Part shown: positions 35,837 through 43,745 of the stretch, piece by piece
Numbering within the stretch: position 1 is the first letter of the stretch
Layout of the letters: each line of letters opens with the position of its first letter
From: CAVYPR01 sp963770505
GTDB taxonomy: Bacteria > Actinomycetota > Acidimicrobiia > Acidimicrobiales > RAAP-2
Length of the DNA: 64,000 bases
Direction: 5' to 3'
NCBI GenBank assembly: GCA_963770505.1
Contig: CAVYPR010000001.1
Span: forward strand, 1,240,001 to 1,304,000
Made by a program: the position numbers and the translations under genes
The notes under the pieces: generated by a model
The model's input: the letters and a program-made list of their open reading frames with translations, nothing else
What the model was told of the DNA's origin: nothing
Database searches by the model: none

Positions 35837-38806
35837 TTGAGCAGCAACGTGAAGAAGCGAGCGCCCGCCAAGCGGGACGTCTCGGGGGTGATCACCGGCG
35901 TCGCCCTGCGCTACGTGCGCGACAGTGCCGGAGACGAGGGAGTGGCCGCAGTGCTGTCGGCCGCCCGCGAGGAGCGCACGGTCGCCGACCTCGAGGACCC
36001 CACGGCCTGGAGCACCGACGCGGCGACGGTGGCCCTGCTCGGCGCGGCCGGCCGGGTGCTGGGCGACCCCGAGATCAGCCGGCACGTGGGCGCGGCCATT
36101 GTGCGCCAGTACGAGTGGACCGCCGACGGAGAGCGCATGCGCCCGGCCGACCTGCTGGGTCGGCTGTCGGCCGAGAGTGCCGGCCTCATGCCCATCGCCC
36201 CGATGGTGGTGGCCGAGGGCGGCGACGAGCGGGTGGTGGTGGAGGTGACCACCCGGCGCGGCGCGGCGCGGCGCCCGGCGCTCTGCGCCCTCACCAAGGG
36301 CCTCCTCTGCGAGGTCCCCGCCGTCCTGGGACTCGGACGCGGCGCGGTCGTCGAGGAGCAGTGCCAGGCCCGGGGGGCGAAGTGCTGCCGCTACCGGCTG
36401 GTCTGGGGCGAGCGCCCGGGCTTCCCCTCCGACGGCCCCGCCTCGCCTCGGGAGGCGACGGCGACCCGGGCCGAGGGGGGCGAGCCGTCGATCGAGTCCC
36501 TGCAGGACGAGCTCCGGCGGGCCGCCGAGCGCTTGGAGGAGGTCTACTCCACCGCCGCCGAGCTGATCTCGGGTGAGGACCTGCGCCAGCTGCTGGCCAG
36601 CATCACCCGACGGGCCGCCGGTGCGGTGCAGGCGACCCGCTATCTCCTCGTCGTGCGCACCTCGCCCGACGAGGAGATCCAGCTCCACCACCACGGCTTC
36701 GACGAGGAGGAGGCGCGGGCCCTGGCCGAGGAGCTGCGCCATACCGAGCTCGCCGAGTCGGACACCTCGCGCCTCGTCGTCGACGTCGCCTCCTCCCGGC
36801 GCCACTACGGCCGCCTGGCCGCCGTGTTTCCCGCGGGCACGGGCTTCTTGGAGCGCGAGCGCAAGCTCTTCTCCCTCTACGCCACGTACGCGGCGACGGC
36901 CCTGGACCTGGTCACCGCGCTGGCCGACTCGCGGACCTCGAGCGACACGGCGCGGGCCCTGCTCGACTTCTCCCGGGCCCTCTCCCGGGTGGGGACGACC
37001 GAGGAGGTGTGCCAGATCCTGGCCGAGACCGTGCCCGCCGTGGTCCACTGCGGGCGATGCTCGGTCTTCTTGTGGGACCCGGTCGACGAGCAGCTGGTTC
37101 TCAAGGCCCTCATGGGCCCCGGGGTCCGGGTGAACGCCGCCCAACCCCGACCCGACGGCCGGCCGGCGTTCGTGGTCTCGGCCACCGACACCCCGGTCGT
37201 CGAGGCCCTCATGCGGTCCAAGAGCACCGTCGTGGTGGAGCGCGGCACCGACGACCCGTTCCTGGCGGACCTGCTGGAGCGCAGCGGGGTCGCCTACAGC
37301 GTGCTGTGCCCCCTCTTCTCCGACGACGAGTTCCTGGGCATGGTGGGGGGCGACTTCCTCGACGACTGGGCGGCCGACCCTCGGGCCGACCGCGGGCTCC
37401 AAGAGCGCCTCCGGGCCCTGGCCGACCAGGCGGTCACCGCCTTTCAGAACGCCAAGCTGCTCGAGCAGGTGGGCCGGCTGGCGTGGCACGACGCGCTGAC
37501 CGGCCTGCCCAACCGCCGCGCCCTGGAGGACCGGCTCCGCAGGGAGATCGAGCGGGCCGGCCGGGCCGACGAGCGCTCCACCGTCTTCTTCGTCGACCTC
37601 GACCGGTTCAAGCGGGTCAACGACAACTGCGGCCACGCCACCGGGGACGAGCTCCTCTGCCAGGTGGCCCAGCGCCTCCGGGCCGTGGTCCGGCGCCAGG
37701 ACACGGTGGCGCGGCTGGGCGGCGACGAGTTCGCCGTCGTCCTCCCGGGGCTCTCGGACATGACGGCCGTCCACCACCTCGCCCTCAGGATGCTCGAGTC
37801 CCTGCACCTGCCCTACGACATCGGCGGGACCGAGGTCCTGTCGTCGGCCAGCATCGGCATCGCCTCCTTCCCCGAGCACGGGACGACCTACGACGAGCTG
37901 CTGAGCCACGCCGACGAGGCCATGTACCGCTCGAAGGCCATGGGCCGCAACACCTTCAGCGTCTTCGAGGGCTATCCCGAGCGCCAGGATCCCCTCGACG
38001 CCACCCTCGACGCCGAGCTGCGCCGGGCGCTCGTGGCCAACGAGCTGTTCGTGCTCTACCAGCCCTACGTCGACCTGCACACCGGGCAGGTCCTCGGGGT
38101 CGAGGCCCTGATCCGTTGGCACCACCCCACCCGCGGCGTGCTCGAGGCCGGCTCCTTCGTGCCCCAGGCCGAGCGCAGCGGCTTGGTCGTCCAGATCGAC
38201 CGCCTCGTGGTCGAAGAGGCCGTGCGCCAGCTGCGCGAGTGGAACGACCGAGGGCTCCCCCCCATTCGCATGTCGGTGAACGTCTCCCGCCGGGACCTCG
38301 AGCTGCCGGACTTCTTGGACACGGTGATGGCCGCCCTGCGCCGCTACGACGTGGCGCCCGGGCGCCTCGAGCTCGATGTGGGGGGGCAGGCCCTGGCCGA
38401 GGGCGACGTCCTGCTCCACCAGACCATCGACGCGCTCCGAAAGGAGGGGGTCCGCCTGGCCATCGACGACTTCGACGCCGGCAGCTCCTCGCTGGCCCAA
38501 CTGGCCACGTTCCCTGTCAATACGGTCAAGATCAACCGCTCCTTCCTCCAGCTCCTCGGCCCCACCGACGAGCTCCACCTCTTGATCTCGGCGATCGTGG
38601 CCATGGCCCAGGGCCTCGGCCTCGAGTGCGTGGTCGGAGGGGTCGAGACCTCGCACCAGAGCCGCGTGCTGCTCCAGCGGGGCGCCTCGACGGCCCAGGG
38701 CTTCTACTTCAGCCCACCGCTCGCCGCCGGCGCCGTCCACCAGATGATCGACGCCCTGGCGGCCGGCGGCGCGGGGAGCTCCAGCCCGACGCAGCTGGCC
38801 GGCTGA
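35837..38806 (+). CDS. Sensor diguanylate cyclase with two GAF-like regions and a degenerate EAL domain
   Basis: A 989-residue cytoplasmic protein. Residues 1-200: V4R/HNOB-like sensor region ending in CQARGAKCCRYRLVW. Residues 230-370 and 380-540: GAF-like regions. GGDEF domain (about 545-710): LTGLPNRRALEDRL, intact GGDEF in ARLGGDEFAVV, and an inhibitory-site RRQD five residues before it. EAL domain (735-975): VEALIRWHHP is kept, but the ELTES-type Glu is lost (LELDVGGQ), KID reads KIN, and AEGVE reads GGVE, so phosphodiesterase activity is unlikely. The TTG start is preceded by GGAGG at 7 bases and sits in a small hairpin (35832-35848). It probably makes cyclic di-GMP in response to a bound ligand. 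Confidence 0.9.
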   Translation: MSSNVKKRAPAKRDVSGVITGVALRYVRDSAGDEGVAAVLSAAREERTVADLEDPTAWSTDAATVALLGAAGRVLGDPEISRHVGAAIVRQYEWTADGERMRPADLLGRLSAESAGLMPIAPMVVAEGGDERVVVEVTTRRGAARRPALCALTKGLLCEVPAVLGLGRGAVVEEQCQARGAKCCRYRLVWGERPGFPSDGPASPREATATRAEGGEPSIESLQDELRRAAERLEEVYSTAAELISGEDLRQLLASITRRAAGAVQATRYLLVVRTSPDEEIQLHHHGFDEEEARALAEELRHTELAESDTSRLVVDVASSRRHYGRLAAVFPAGTGFLERERKLFSLYATYAATALDLVTALADSRTSSDTARALLDFSRALSRVGTTEEVCQILAETVPAVVHCGRCSVFLWDPVDEQLVLKALMGPGVRVNAAQPRPDGRPAFVVSATDTPVVEALMRSKSTVVVERGTDDPFLADLLERSGVAYSVLCPLFSDDEFLGMVGGDFLDDWAADPRADRGLQERLRALADQAVTAFQNAKLLEQVGRLAWHDALTGLPNRRALEDRLRREIERAGRADERSTVFFVDLDRFKRVNDNCGHATGDELLCQVAQRLRAVVRRQDTVARLGGDEFAVVLPGLSDMTAVHHLALRMLESLHLPYDIGGTEVLSSASIGIASFPEHGTTYDELLSHADEAMYRSKAMGRNTFSVFEGYPERQDPLDATLDAELRRALVANELFVLYQPYVDLHTGQVLGVEALIRWHHPTRGVLEAGSFVPQAERSGLVVQIDRLVVEEAVRQLREWNDRGLPPIRMSVNVSRRDLELPDFLDTVMAALRRYDVAPGRLELDVGGQALAEGDVLLHQTIDALRKEGVRLAIDDFDAGSSSLAQLATFPVNTVKINRSFLQLLGPTDELHLLISAIVAMAQGLGLECVVGGVETSHQSRVLLQRGASTAQGFYFSPPLAAGAVHQMIDALAAGGAGSSSPTQLAG

Positions 38807-38929
38807 CCCCCCAGGGGGCCTCCGCGGCCACCATCCCCCTGCCCGGCGGGGGTGGGCAGTAGCGTCATCCCATCTCAGATCGGGGCCACGCCCCGTCTGA
38901 CGTGGGACCACGAGCTGAGAGGAGCCGTC

Positions 38930-39082
38930 ATGGCGGAGTACGAGGGGTACTGCGTGAAGTGCCGTGAGAAGCGAACCTTCGACGGCCAAGAGGTCGAGCT
39001 GGCCAACGGGCGCCGTGCGGCCCAGGGCACCTGCCCGATCTGCGGCACCAAGATGAACCGCATCCTGGGAAAGAAGTCCTAG
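38930..39082 (+). CDS. Small zinc-ribbon protein (DUF5679-like)
   Basis: A 50-residue protein with two Cys pairs, CVKCREKR and CPICGTKMNR, spaced to bind one zinc ion. It resembles the DUF5679 family, whose function is unknown. GAGAGGAG precedes the ATG. It is followed 18 bases later by a strong hairpin and so is probably a single-gene transcript. Confidence 0.85.
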   Translation: MAEYEGYCVKCREKRTFDGQEVELANGRRAAQGTCPICGTKMNRILGKKS

Positions 39083-39100
39083 CCCGAAGGGGGTTGGCCA

Positions 39101-39128
39101 CGGCCCCCGGCGCCCGCGCCGGGGGCCG
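39101..39128 (+). terminator. Strong GC hairpin after the zinc-ribbon gene
   Basis: A 13-base arm (CGGCCCCCGGCGC) and its exact complement are separated by 2 bases. It lies 18 bases beyond the stop codon. No T-run follows. Confidence 0.6.
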
Positions 39129-39156
39129 GTGTGCGCCCCGGGTGGTCCTCAGGCCC

Positions 39157-39162
39157 TACGCT
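39157..39162 (+). promoter_or_regulatory. Candidate -10 box for the tRNA-Pro region
   Basis: TACGCT, the same hexamer used at leaderless promoters in this window, lies 26 bases before the first tRNA-like sequence. A 6-bp hairpin (GGGCTC, GAGCCC; 39171-39183) follows at the likely transcript start. Confidence 0.4.
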
Positions 39163-39188
39163 GGGAAATCGGGCTCTGAGCCCGGGAC

Positions 39189-39262
39189 CGGGGAGTAGCG
39201 CAGCCTGGCAGCGCACGTGCTTTGGGTGCACGAGGTCGGGGGTTCAAATCTTCTCTGGAGCC
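39189..39262 (+). tRNA. tRNA-Pro(UGG)-like sequence with an unpaired acceptor stem
   Basis: The D arm (GCGC/GCGC), anticodon arm (CGTGC-TTTGGGT-GCACG, anticodon TGG) and T loop (TTCAAAT) are all normal, and the 74-base length equals that of the intact gene downstream. The T stem GGGGG/CTTCT needs three G-U pairs. The acceptor arm CGGGGAG faces CTGGAGC, which pairs at only two of seven positions. It is either a decayed tRNA gene or a tRNA-like RNA that is not charged normally. Confidence 0.5.
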
Positions 39263-39306
39263 CGGCGGTAGAGTCCCAGCTGTCGCTGTTTCCGTCATTG
39301 CAGCAA

Positions 39307-39380
39307 CGGGGCGTGGCGCAGCCAGGTAGCGCATCGCGTTTGGGACGCGAAGGTCCTCGGTTCAAATCCGGGCGCCCCGA
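39307..39380 (+). tRNA. tRNA-Pro (anticodon UGG)
   Basis: All four arms pair: acceptor CGGGGCG/CGCCCCG is perfect, the anticodon arm is TCGCG-TTTGGGA-CGCGA with anticodon TGG, and the T arm is CTCGG-TTCAAAT-CCGGG with one wobble. The discriminator base is A and CCA is not encoded. It lies 44 bases after the degenerate copy. Confidence 0.93.
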
Positions 39381-39406
39381 CGGGTGAGGCATTTGGGTAA
39401 CTATCC

Positions 39407-39492
39407 CTTCGCTGTAGAAGCCCCGGAGCGAAGAGGCGTCGGCCGGCCAGACGCGGCTGTGCCCCCCGAGCATCCGCCTGGGGGGCACAGCC
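39407..39492 (+). other. Two consecutive stem-loops downstream of tRNA-Pro
   Basis: The first pairs CTTCGCT (39407-39413) with AGCGAAG (39427-39433). The second is a perfect 13-bp stem, GGCTGTGCCCCCC (39455-39467) with its complement at 39480-39492, around a 12-base loop. The second could terminate tRNA transcription. No coding region is seen in 39381-39614. Confidence 0.5.
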
Positions 39493-39614
39493 AAGAGCAC
39501 GGTGGGATGTGCTCTCCCTGCCACCGATACCCCCCCAGGTGCGCCATCAAACCGCTCGGACGGTGACCCCCCAAGTGGTGATGAGCCCCCATCAGATCGG
39601 GCCTACGTCCCGTT

Positions 39615-40406
39615 CTACACGTCGTCAATCTCGGATCCCGACATGCTGATCGTGCGGGTGGGCACCGGGTCGGTCGCCACGGTGCGCCGCACGATTCGGG
39701 CCCTCCAGAAGATGGTGAAGAGGTCGAGCAGCATGCGGGTGGCCGTGCCCAGCGAGACCGTGCTCGAGCCCTGACGGTTGACCGCGACCGGCACCTCGCG
39801 CATGTCCGTGTAGCCGAGCCCCCGGGCGGCTACGAGCAGCTCGAGGTCGAAGGCGAAGCCGTCGAGCGCGGTCTTGGGCAGTGCGTCGTGCAGGACGTCG
39901 TCCCGAAAGAGCTTCACGCCGGTCTGGGAGTCCACCGAGAGCCCGAACAACGCCCACACCAAGCGTCGCCAGACCGAGGAGCCGACCGACCTCGACCACG
40001 GGGTGCCCTCCCGGGCGCCGGCACCCTTGGCGCCCAGCACGGCGTGAGGCTCGCCTTGGGAGGCGACGCGTGACAGTGCGACCATGGCGCCCGCCGGAAT
40101 GTCACCGTCGCCGTCGATGAAGCCCACGTACCGCCCCCGCCCCAGGCGCATCCCGGCCCGAAGTGCCGCCCCCTTCCCGTGGTTGGTGTCCAGGGCCTCG
40201 ATGCGCAGCTGTGGCACGTCGAGGTGGGCGACGACCTCGGGAGCCGGGTCGGTGCTCCCGTCGGACACGGCGATGATCTCAAAGGTCATCCCCTCGGCGG
40301 AGAGGGCGGCCGCCAGCCCCTCGATCGTCCGGGCCAGCTCCGCTCCGGGGTTGTAGAAGGGGACAACCACCGTGATGTCGACACCGTCGGGCGAGGGCCT
40401 GCTCAC
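39615..40406 (-). CDS. Family 2 glycosyltransferase (dolichyl-phosphate mannose synthase-like)
   Basis: A GT-A glycosyltransferase: VDITVVVPFYNPG at the start, DGSTD near residue 50, the DxD-type metal site FIDGDGDIP near 100, and TGVKLFRDDVL near 165. There is no transmembrane helix, so it is probably a peripheral enzyme using a sugar nucleotide, as in polyprenyl-phosphate sugar synthases. The start is uncertain: GTG 40406 is used here because homologous sequence begins just after it, but the frame is open to GTG 40487. It is convergent with the tRNA region and divergent from the MBL gene. Confidence 0.88.
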   Translation of the reverse strand: MSRPSPDGVDITVVVPFYNPGAELARTIEGLAAALSAEGMTFEIIAVSDGSTDPAPEVVAHLDVPQLRIEALDTNHGKGAALRAGMRLGRGRYVGFIDGDGDIPAGAMVALSRVASQGEPHAVLGAKGAGAREGTPWSRSVGSSVWRRLVWALFGLSVDSQTGVKLFRDDVLHDALPKTALDGFAFDLELLVAARGLGYTDMREVPVAVNRQGSSTVSLGTATRMLLDLFTIFWRARIVRRTVATDPVPTRTISMSGSEIDDV

Positions 40407-40598
40407 GGGCCGGCCGCCGTCATCGACCACGACAGCACCTTGGCGCAGCGCTCGGCATCGTCGACCGGGGCGCCAGGGAGACCCCACCGCCCATCGTCAC
40501 GTTCCCAGTCTACCGACGGCCCACCAACGGTTCGGATCGCCCGGCGAACCCGGCCGGGCGGACCGCGCCGCGTGCTGGTCCGACCGGGGTGCCCCGTG

Positions 40599-40604
40599 TA
40601 CCGT
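40599..40604 (+). promoter_or_regulatory. -10 element of a probable leaderless promoter for the MBL-fold gene
   Basis: TACCGT lies exactly 6 bases before the ATG at 40611, with no Shine-Dalgarno site between. Confidence 0.5.
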
Positions 40605-40610
40605 GCTCGG

Positions 40611-41660
40611 ATGATCCGGGTGACCGGCGTCCGCCAGAAGGAGGCCTGGGACCTCAACGTCCTGCCGCCGGTCGAGCGGGTCCGCCCGGGGCTGTGGTCG
40701 GTGCCGGTCCCGATCCCCGACAACCCGCTGCGCTACGTGCTCGTCTACCTGCTCGAGCTCGACGACGGTGTGGCCCTGGTCGATGCCGGGTGGAACACCG
40801 ACGTCGCCTGGGAGGCCCTCCTCGACGGCCTGTCGCTGGCCGGCGGCAGCATGTCCGACGTCCAGGCCGTGGTGGTGACCCACATCCACCCGGACCACTA
40901 CGGCCTGGCCGGGCGGGTCCGCGAGGCCTCGGGGGCCTGGGTGGGGCTCCACCCGGCCGACGCCGCCCTCCTGCAGGGTCGTTACGTCGACACCGACGAC
41001 CTGGTCGAGCGGATGGTGGGCCTCCTGGCCGAGTCGGGGGTGCCCGAGGACAAGCGGCCGGACCTGGCCCGCGCCTCGATGGAGATCCGCTCCCTGGTCT
41101 CGATGGCCGAGCCCGACATCCTCTTGGAGGACGACCAGAAGCTCGAGCTGGCCGGCTGGGACCTGCGCACGATCTGGACGCCCGGCCACTCCCCCGGCCA
41201 CATCTGCCTCTACAGCGACCAGCACCGGCTCCTGCTCTCCGGCGACCACGTCCTCCCCCGCATCACCCCGAACATCTCCTTCCACAGCCAGCAGGAGGCC
41301 AACCCCCTCGGCGACTACCTCGACTCGCTGGCCCGCATGCGGGCCTTCGACCCCGAAGAGGTCCTGCCGGGCCACGAGTACCGCTTCGCCGACCTCGAGG
41401 CCCGCCTGGCCGAGATCGAGCGCCACCACGCCGCCCGCCTCGACGACATCGAGCAGGCCCTGGCCGACCGTCCGGGCGTCTCGGCCTGGGACCTGACCCT
41501 CGGGCTCGAGTGGTCGCGGCCCTGGGACGAGATCCCGGGCTTCATGCAGCGGGCCGCCAACGGCGAGACCCTGGCCCACCTCGTCCTGCTCGAGGCCCGG
41601 GGACGGGTCCGCCGGGAGGCCGGGGTCCCGGCCCGCTTCTACCTGGCCGAGGGCGCCTGA
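40611..41660 (+). CDS. MBL-fold metallo-hydrolase
   Basis: A 349-residue metallo-beta-lactamase-fold protein. The metal motif is THIHPDHYGLAG near residue 90, followed by WTPGHSPGHICLY near 195, LSGDHVLPR near 215 and LPGHEYRF near 260. The C-terminal 80 residues form a helical region (LAEIERHHAARLDDIEQAL) of the type seen in LACTB2-like and related hydrolases. The substrate is unknown. The start codon is supported by the leaderless promoter spacing. It is convergent with the DedA gene, 10 bases apart. Confidence 0.9.
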   Translation: MIRVTGVRQKEAWDLNVLPPVERVRPGLWSVPVPIPDNPLRYVLVYLLELDDGVALVDAGWNTDVAWEALLDGLSLAGGSMSDVQAVVVTHIHPDHYGLAGRVREASGAWVGLHPADAALLQGRYVDTDDLVERMVGLLAESGVPEDKRPDLARASMEIRSLVSMAEPDILLEDDQKLELAGWDLRTIWTPGHSPGHICLYSDQHRLLLSGDHVLPRITPNISFHSQQEANPLGDYLDSLARMRAFDPEEVLPGHEYRFADLEARLAEIERHHAARLDDIEQALADRPGVSAWDLTLGLEWSRPWDEIPGFMQRAANGETLAHLVLLEARGRVRREAGVPARFYLAEGA

Positions 41661-41670
41661 GCCACCGCGC

Positions 41671-42297
41671 TCACGGGGCCAGGGGGCCGGGGTAGGCGGC
41701 CTCGGCCACCTCGATCAAGGCGCTCATCTTGCGGCGGACGAGCACCACGGCGACCACGATGACCACCACCGCCGCCGCGGCCAGGGCCACGTCCAGGGGG
41801 GTGGAGACGGACTTGAGGGCTGTGCCGGCCAGGTAGAAGCCGAAGGCGTAGAGCGCCGCCCAGGCCACCGCGCCGGCGGCGTTGGCGATCTCGAAGGTGC
41901 GGAACCCCATGCGCACGGTGCCGGCCAGGAAGGAGGCGTAGGCGCGCAGCACCGAGACGAAGCGGCCGAAGAAGATCACCTTGGCCCCGTGGCGGTCGAA
42001 CAGGTAGCGGGCCACCTTGATCTTGGGCTCGTCGAAGTGGACCGCCGGGCCGAACCTCCGCAGCAGGTGGTAGCCGCCCTTGTCCCCGACGATGTACCCG
42101 GCCGTCCCCCCCAAGATGGCGGCGGCCGCGGCCACCGCGAAGATCACCCAGACCGAGAGGCGGTGGGTGGCCCCGGCGTAGGTGGCGGCGGCGATCAGCG
42201 CGGTCTCGCCGGGGATCGGCACCCCGAAGCTCTCGGCCACCACCAGCGCGAAGACCGCCAGGTACCCGTAGGTGGTGATGAAGTGGTGGATGCTCAC
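41671..42297 (-). CDS. DedA/VTT-domain membrane protein
   Basis: A 208-residue polytopic protein of the DedA family, lipid scramblase or transporter-like proteins including undecaprenyl-phosphate flippases. Hallmarks are FGVPIPGETAL near residue 25, GYIVGDKGGYHLLRRFG near 67 and the FGRFVSVLRAYASFLAGTVRM segment near 110. Hydrophobic helices flank these, and the last one is VALAAAAVVVIVVAVVLV. The start is GTG 42297. Confidence 0.92.
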   Translation of the reverse strand: MSIHHFITTYGYLAVFALVVAESFGVPIPGETALIAAATYAGATHRLSVWVIFAVAAAAAILGGTAGYIVGDKGGYHLLRRFGPAVHFDEPKIKVARYLFDRHGAKVIFFGRFVSVLRAYASFLAGTVRMGFRTFEIANAAGAVAWAALYAFGFYLAGTALKSVSTPLDVALAAAAVVVIVVAVVLVRRKMSALIEVAEAAYPGPLAP

Positions 42298-42301
42298 GGC
42301 G

Positions 42302-42727
42302 TCAGGGACGGCGAACGCTGACCCCGGCCCACACCCTCCGCCGGCACGCCGGGCAGGTCATGCGGTGGTCGAACCTCCCCCGCGGCAGCCAGTAGCCCAG
42401 GGGCAGCTGGTAGATGAGGAAGTCGAGCAGGCCGATGCGGCTCTGCACGCCGCAGGAGCCGCACGTCACCACGATGGGGCCCCGGCCGATCCCGGGGCGC
42501 TCGGCGTCGTCCGCCGCCTCGGGCCCGGGGGCCGTCGAGAACAGGGCCCGCTTGCCCAGCGGGTCCCTCCCCTCCAGCCGCTCGCCCTCGACCGGCTCTG
42601 CGGGGTCGTGGCCCTCGGCCACCGGCAGCCAGAACAGGGCGCGCCGGCCGAGTGGGTCGGGGGCCTTCTTGGCCCGGGAACGTCCTTGCTCCGGCGGACC
42701 CTCCGTCCGCCCGTCGTCGCCGGTCAC
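42302..42727 (-). CDS. Zinc-ribbon protein with a repeated LG[RK]RALF motif
   Basis: A 141-residue protein, not recognised. Residues 20-70 are polar and carry a repeated short motif, DPLGRRALFW and DPLGKRALFS, about 30 residues apart. The C-terminal part has two Cys pairs, CGSCGVQSR and CPACRRRVW, separated by about 35 mostly hydrophobic residues (LLDFLIYQLPLGYWL), probably one zinc site. It begins 4 bases after the parA stop, so the two are probably co-transcribed. The repeated motif may be a peptide that binds a partner. Confidence 0.7.
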   Translation of the reverse strand: MTGDDGRTEGPPEQGRSRAKKAPDPLGRRALFWLPVAEGHDPAEPVEGERLEGRDPLGKRALFSTAPGPEAADDAERPGIGRGPIVVTCGSCGVQSRIGLLDFLIYQLPLGYWLPRGRFDHRMTCPACRRRVWAGVSVRRP

Positions 42728-42731
42728 GCCC

Positions 42732-43505
42732 CTACCCTGCGGACAGCAGATCCCAGAGCACGGCGGCCAGCTGGCGGTAGGCGTCGGCCCCGGGCGAGGC
42801 CGGCGCGTACTGCAGGATCGACATGCCGAGCTCGGGCGACTCGGCGAACCGCACCGACTTGGGCACCGGCGGGTCCAGCAGTCTCAGGCCGTAGCGGGTC
42901 TCGACCTCGGCCAGCACGTGGCGGGCGTGCCGGGTGCGCCCGTCGTACATGGTGGCCACCACCCCCACCACCTCGAGCCCGGGGTTGGCGAACAGCCGGA
43001 CGTCCTCGATGGTCTCGAGCAGCTGGCCCACGCCGCGGTGGCTGAGTGCCTCGCACTGCAGCGGCACCAGCACCCGCTCGGCGGCGGTCAGGCCGTTGAT
43101 GGTGAGCACGCCGAGGGACGGGGGGCAGTCGATGAGGACGACGTCGTACGTCGCCAGCTCGGGCTGGAGGGCCCGGGCCAGCACGTGCTCGCGCCCGGTC
43201 TTGGCCAGGAGGTGCACCTCGGCGCCGGCCAGGTCGATGGTGGCCGGGGCGAGCGAGAGCCCGTCCACCCCCTCCACCGGGCGGACCACGTCGGCCACCT
43301 TGGCCCGCCGCACCAGGACGTCGTGGAGGGAGGAGTCGAGCGAGTCGGGGTCGAAGCCGAAGGAGTAGGTGAGGCAGGCCTGGGGGTCGAGGTCGACCAC
43401 CAGGGTGCGCCGCCCGCCCTGGGCCAGGGCCACGCCGAGCGACTGGACCGTGGTGGTCTTGGCCACGCCACCCTTCTGGTTGGCCACGGCCACCACTTTC
43501 GCCAT
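42732..43505 (-). CDS. parA: ParA-family ATPase (orphan, Soj/MinD-like)
   Basis: A 257-residue ATPase with deviant Walker A QKGGVAKTTT near residue 10, Walker A' LVVDLDPQA near 40 and Walker B VVLIDCPPSLG near 122. No ParB gene is adjacent, so it may position something other than a chromosome origin. It is followed by the zinc-ribbon gene and is divergent from a receiver-like gene. The start is supported by a leaderless -10 element 6 bases upstream. Confidence 0.93.
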   Translation of the reverse strand: MAKVVAVANQKGGVAKTTTVQSLGVALAQGGRRTLVVDLDPQACLTYSFGFDPDSLDSSLHDVLVRRAKVADVVRPVEGVDGLSLAPATIDLAGAEVHLLAKTGREHVLARALQPELATYDVVLIDCPPSLGVLTINGLTAAERVLVPLQCEALSHRGVGQLLETIEDVRLFANPGLEVVGVVATMYDGRTRHARHVLAEVETRYGLRLLDPPVPKSVRFAESPELGMSILQYAPASPGADAYRQLAAVLWDLLSAG

Positions 43506-43511
43506 GGCGGG

Positions 43512-43517
43512 AGTCTA
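43512..43517 (-). promoter_or_regulatory. -10 element of a probable leaderless promoter for parA
   Basis: On the minus strand TAGACT lies exactly 6 bases before the parA ATG. Confidence 0.5.
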
Positions 43518-43576
43518 CGACCGACCGGCCTCGCGGTCCGTGGGGACCGGCGACCGCGAGCCCCCTGAACGGCCAG

Positions 43577-43604
43577 CGGGGCCCCTTCCGTAGAAGGGAC
43601 CCCG
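43577..43604. repeat. 12-bp stem-loop in the divergent parA / receiver-gene region
   Basis: CGGGGCCCCTTC and GAAGGGACCCCG pair at 11 of 12 positions around the loop CGTA. It lies between two promoters pointing outwards, so it is not a simple terminator of either gene. The rest of 43506-43745 shows no gene. Confidence 0.6.
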
Positions 43605-43733
43605 TTGCTGCCGGCCTTGTTTCCCCGCACACGCCCCCACTCACTCCCCTTGTCGCCGGTCTGGGGAGCCGCGTGACTGCAGAATTTTCCGTGACACGAG
43701 CGCGCGACTCAACACCTGTCATCGCGCGCCCGG

Positions 43734-43739
43734 TACGCT
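43734..43739 (+). promoter_or_regulatory. -10 element of a probable leaderless promoter for the receiver-like gene
   Basis: TACGCT lies exactly 6 bases before the GTG at 43746. Confidence 0.5.
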
Positions 43740-43745
43740 TGCCCG

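Noticed and set aside
35621..38989. 1122-codon minus-strand frame opposite the GGDEF/EAL gene
   Set aside because: The plus strand has clear GGDEF, GAF and EAL motifs; the minus frame is low-complexity shadow.
39189..39380. Integration site of a mobile element at the tRNA-Pro genes
   Set aside because: No integrase gene or direct repeat of the tRNA 3' end was found nearby.
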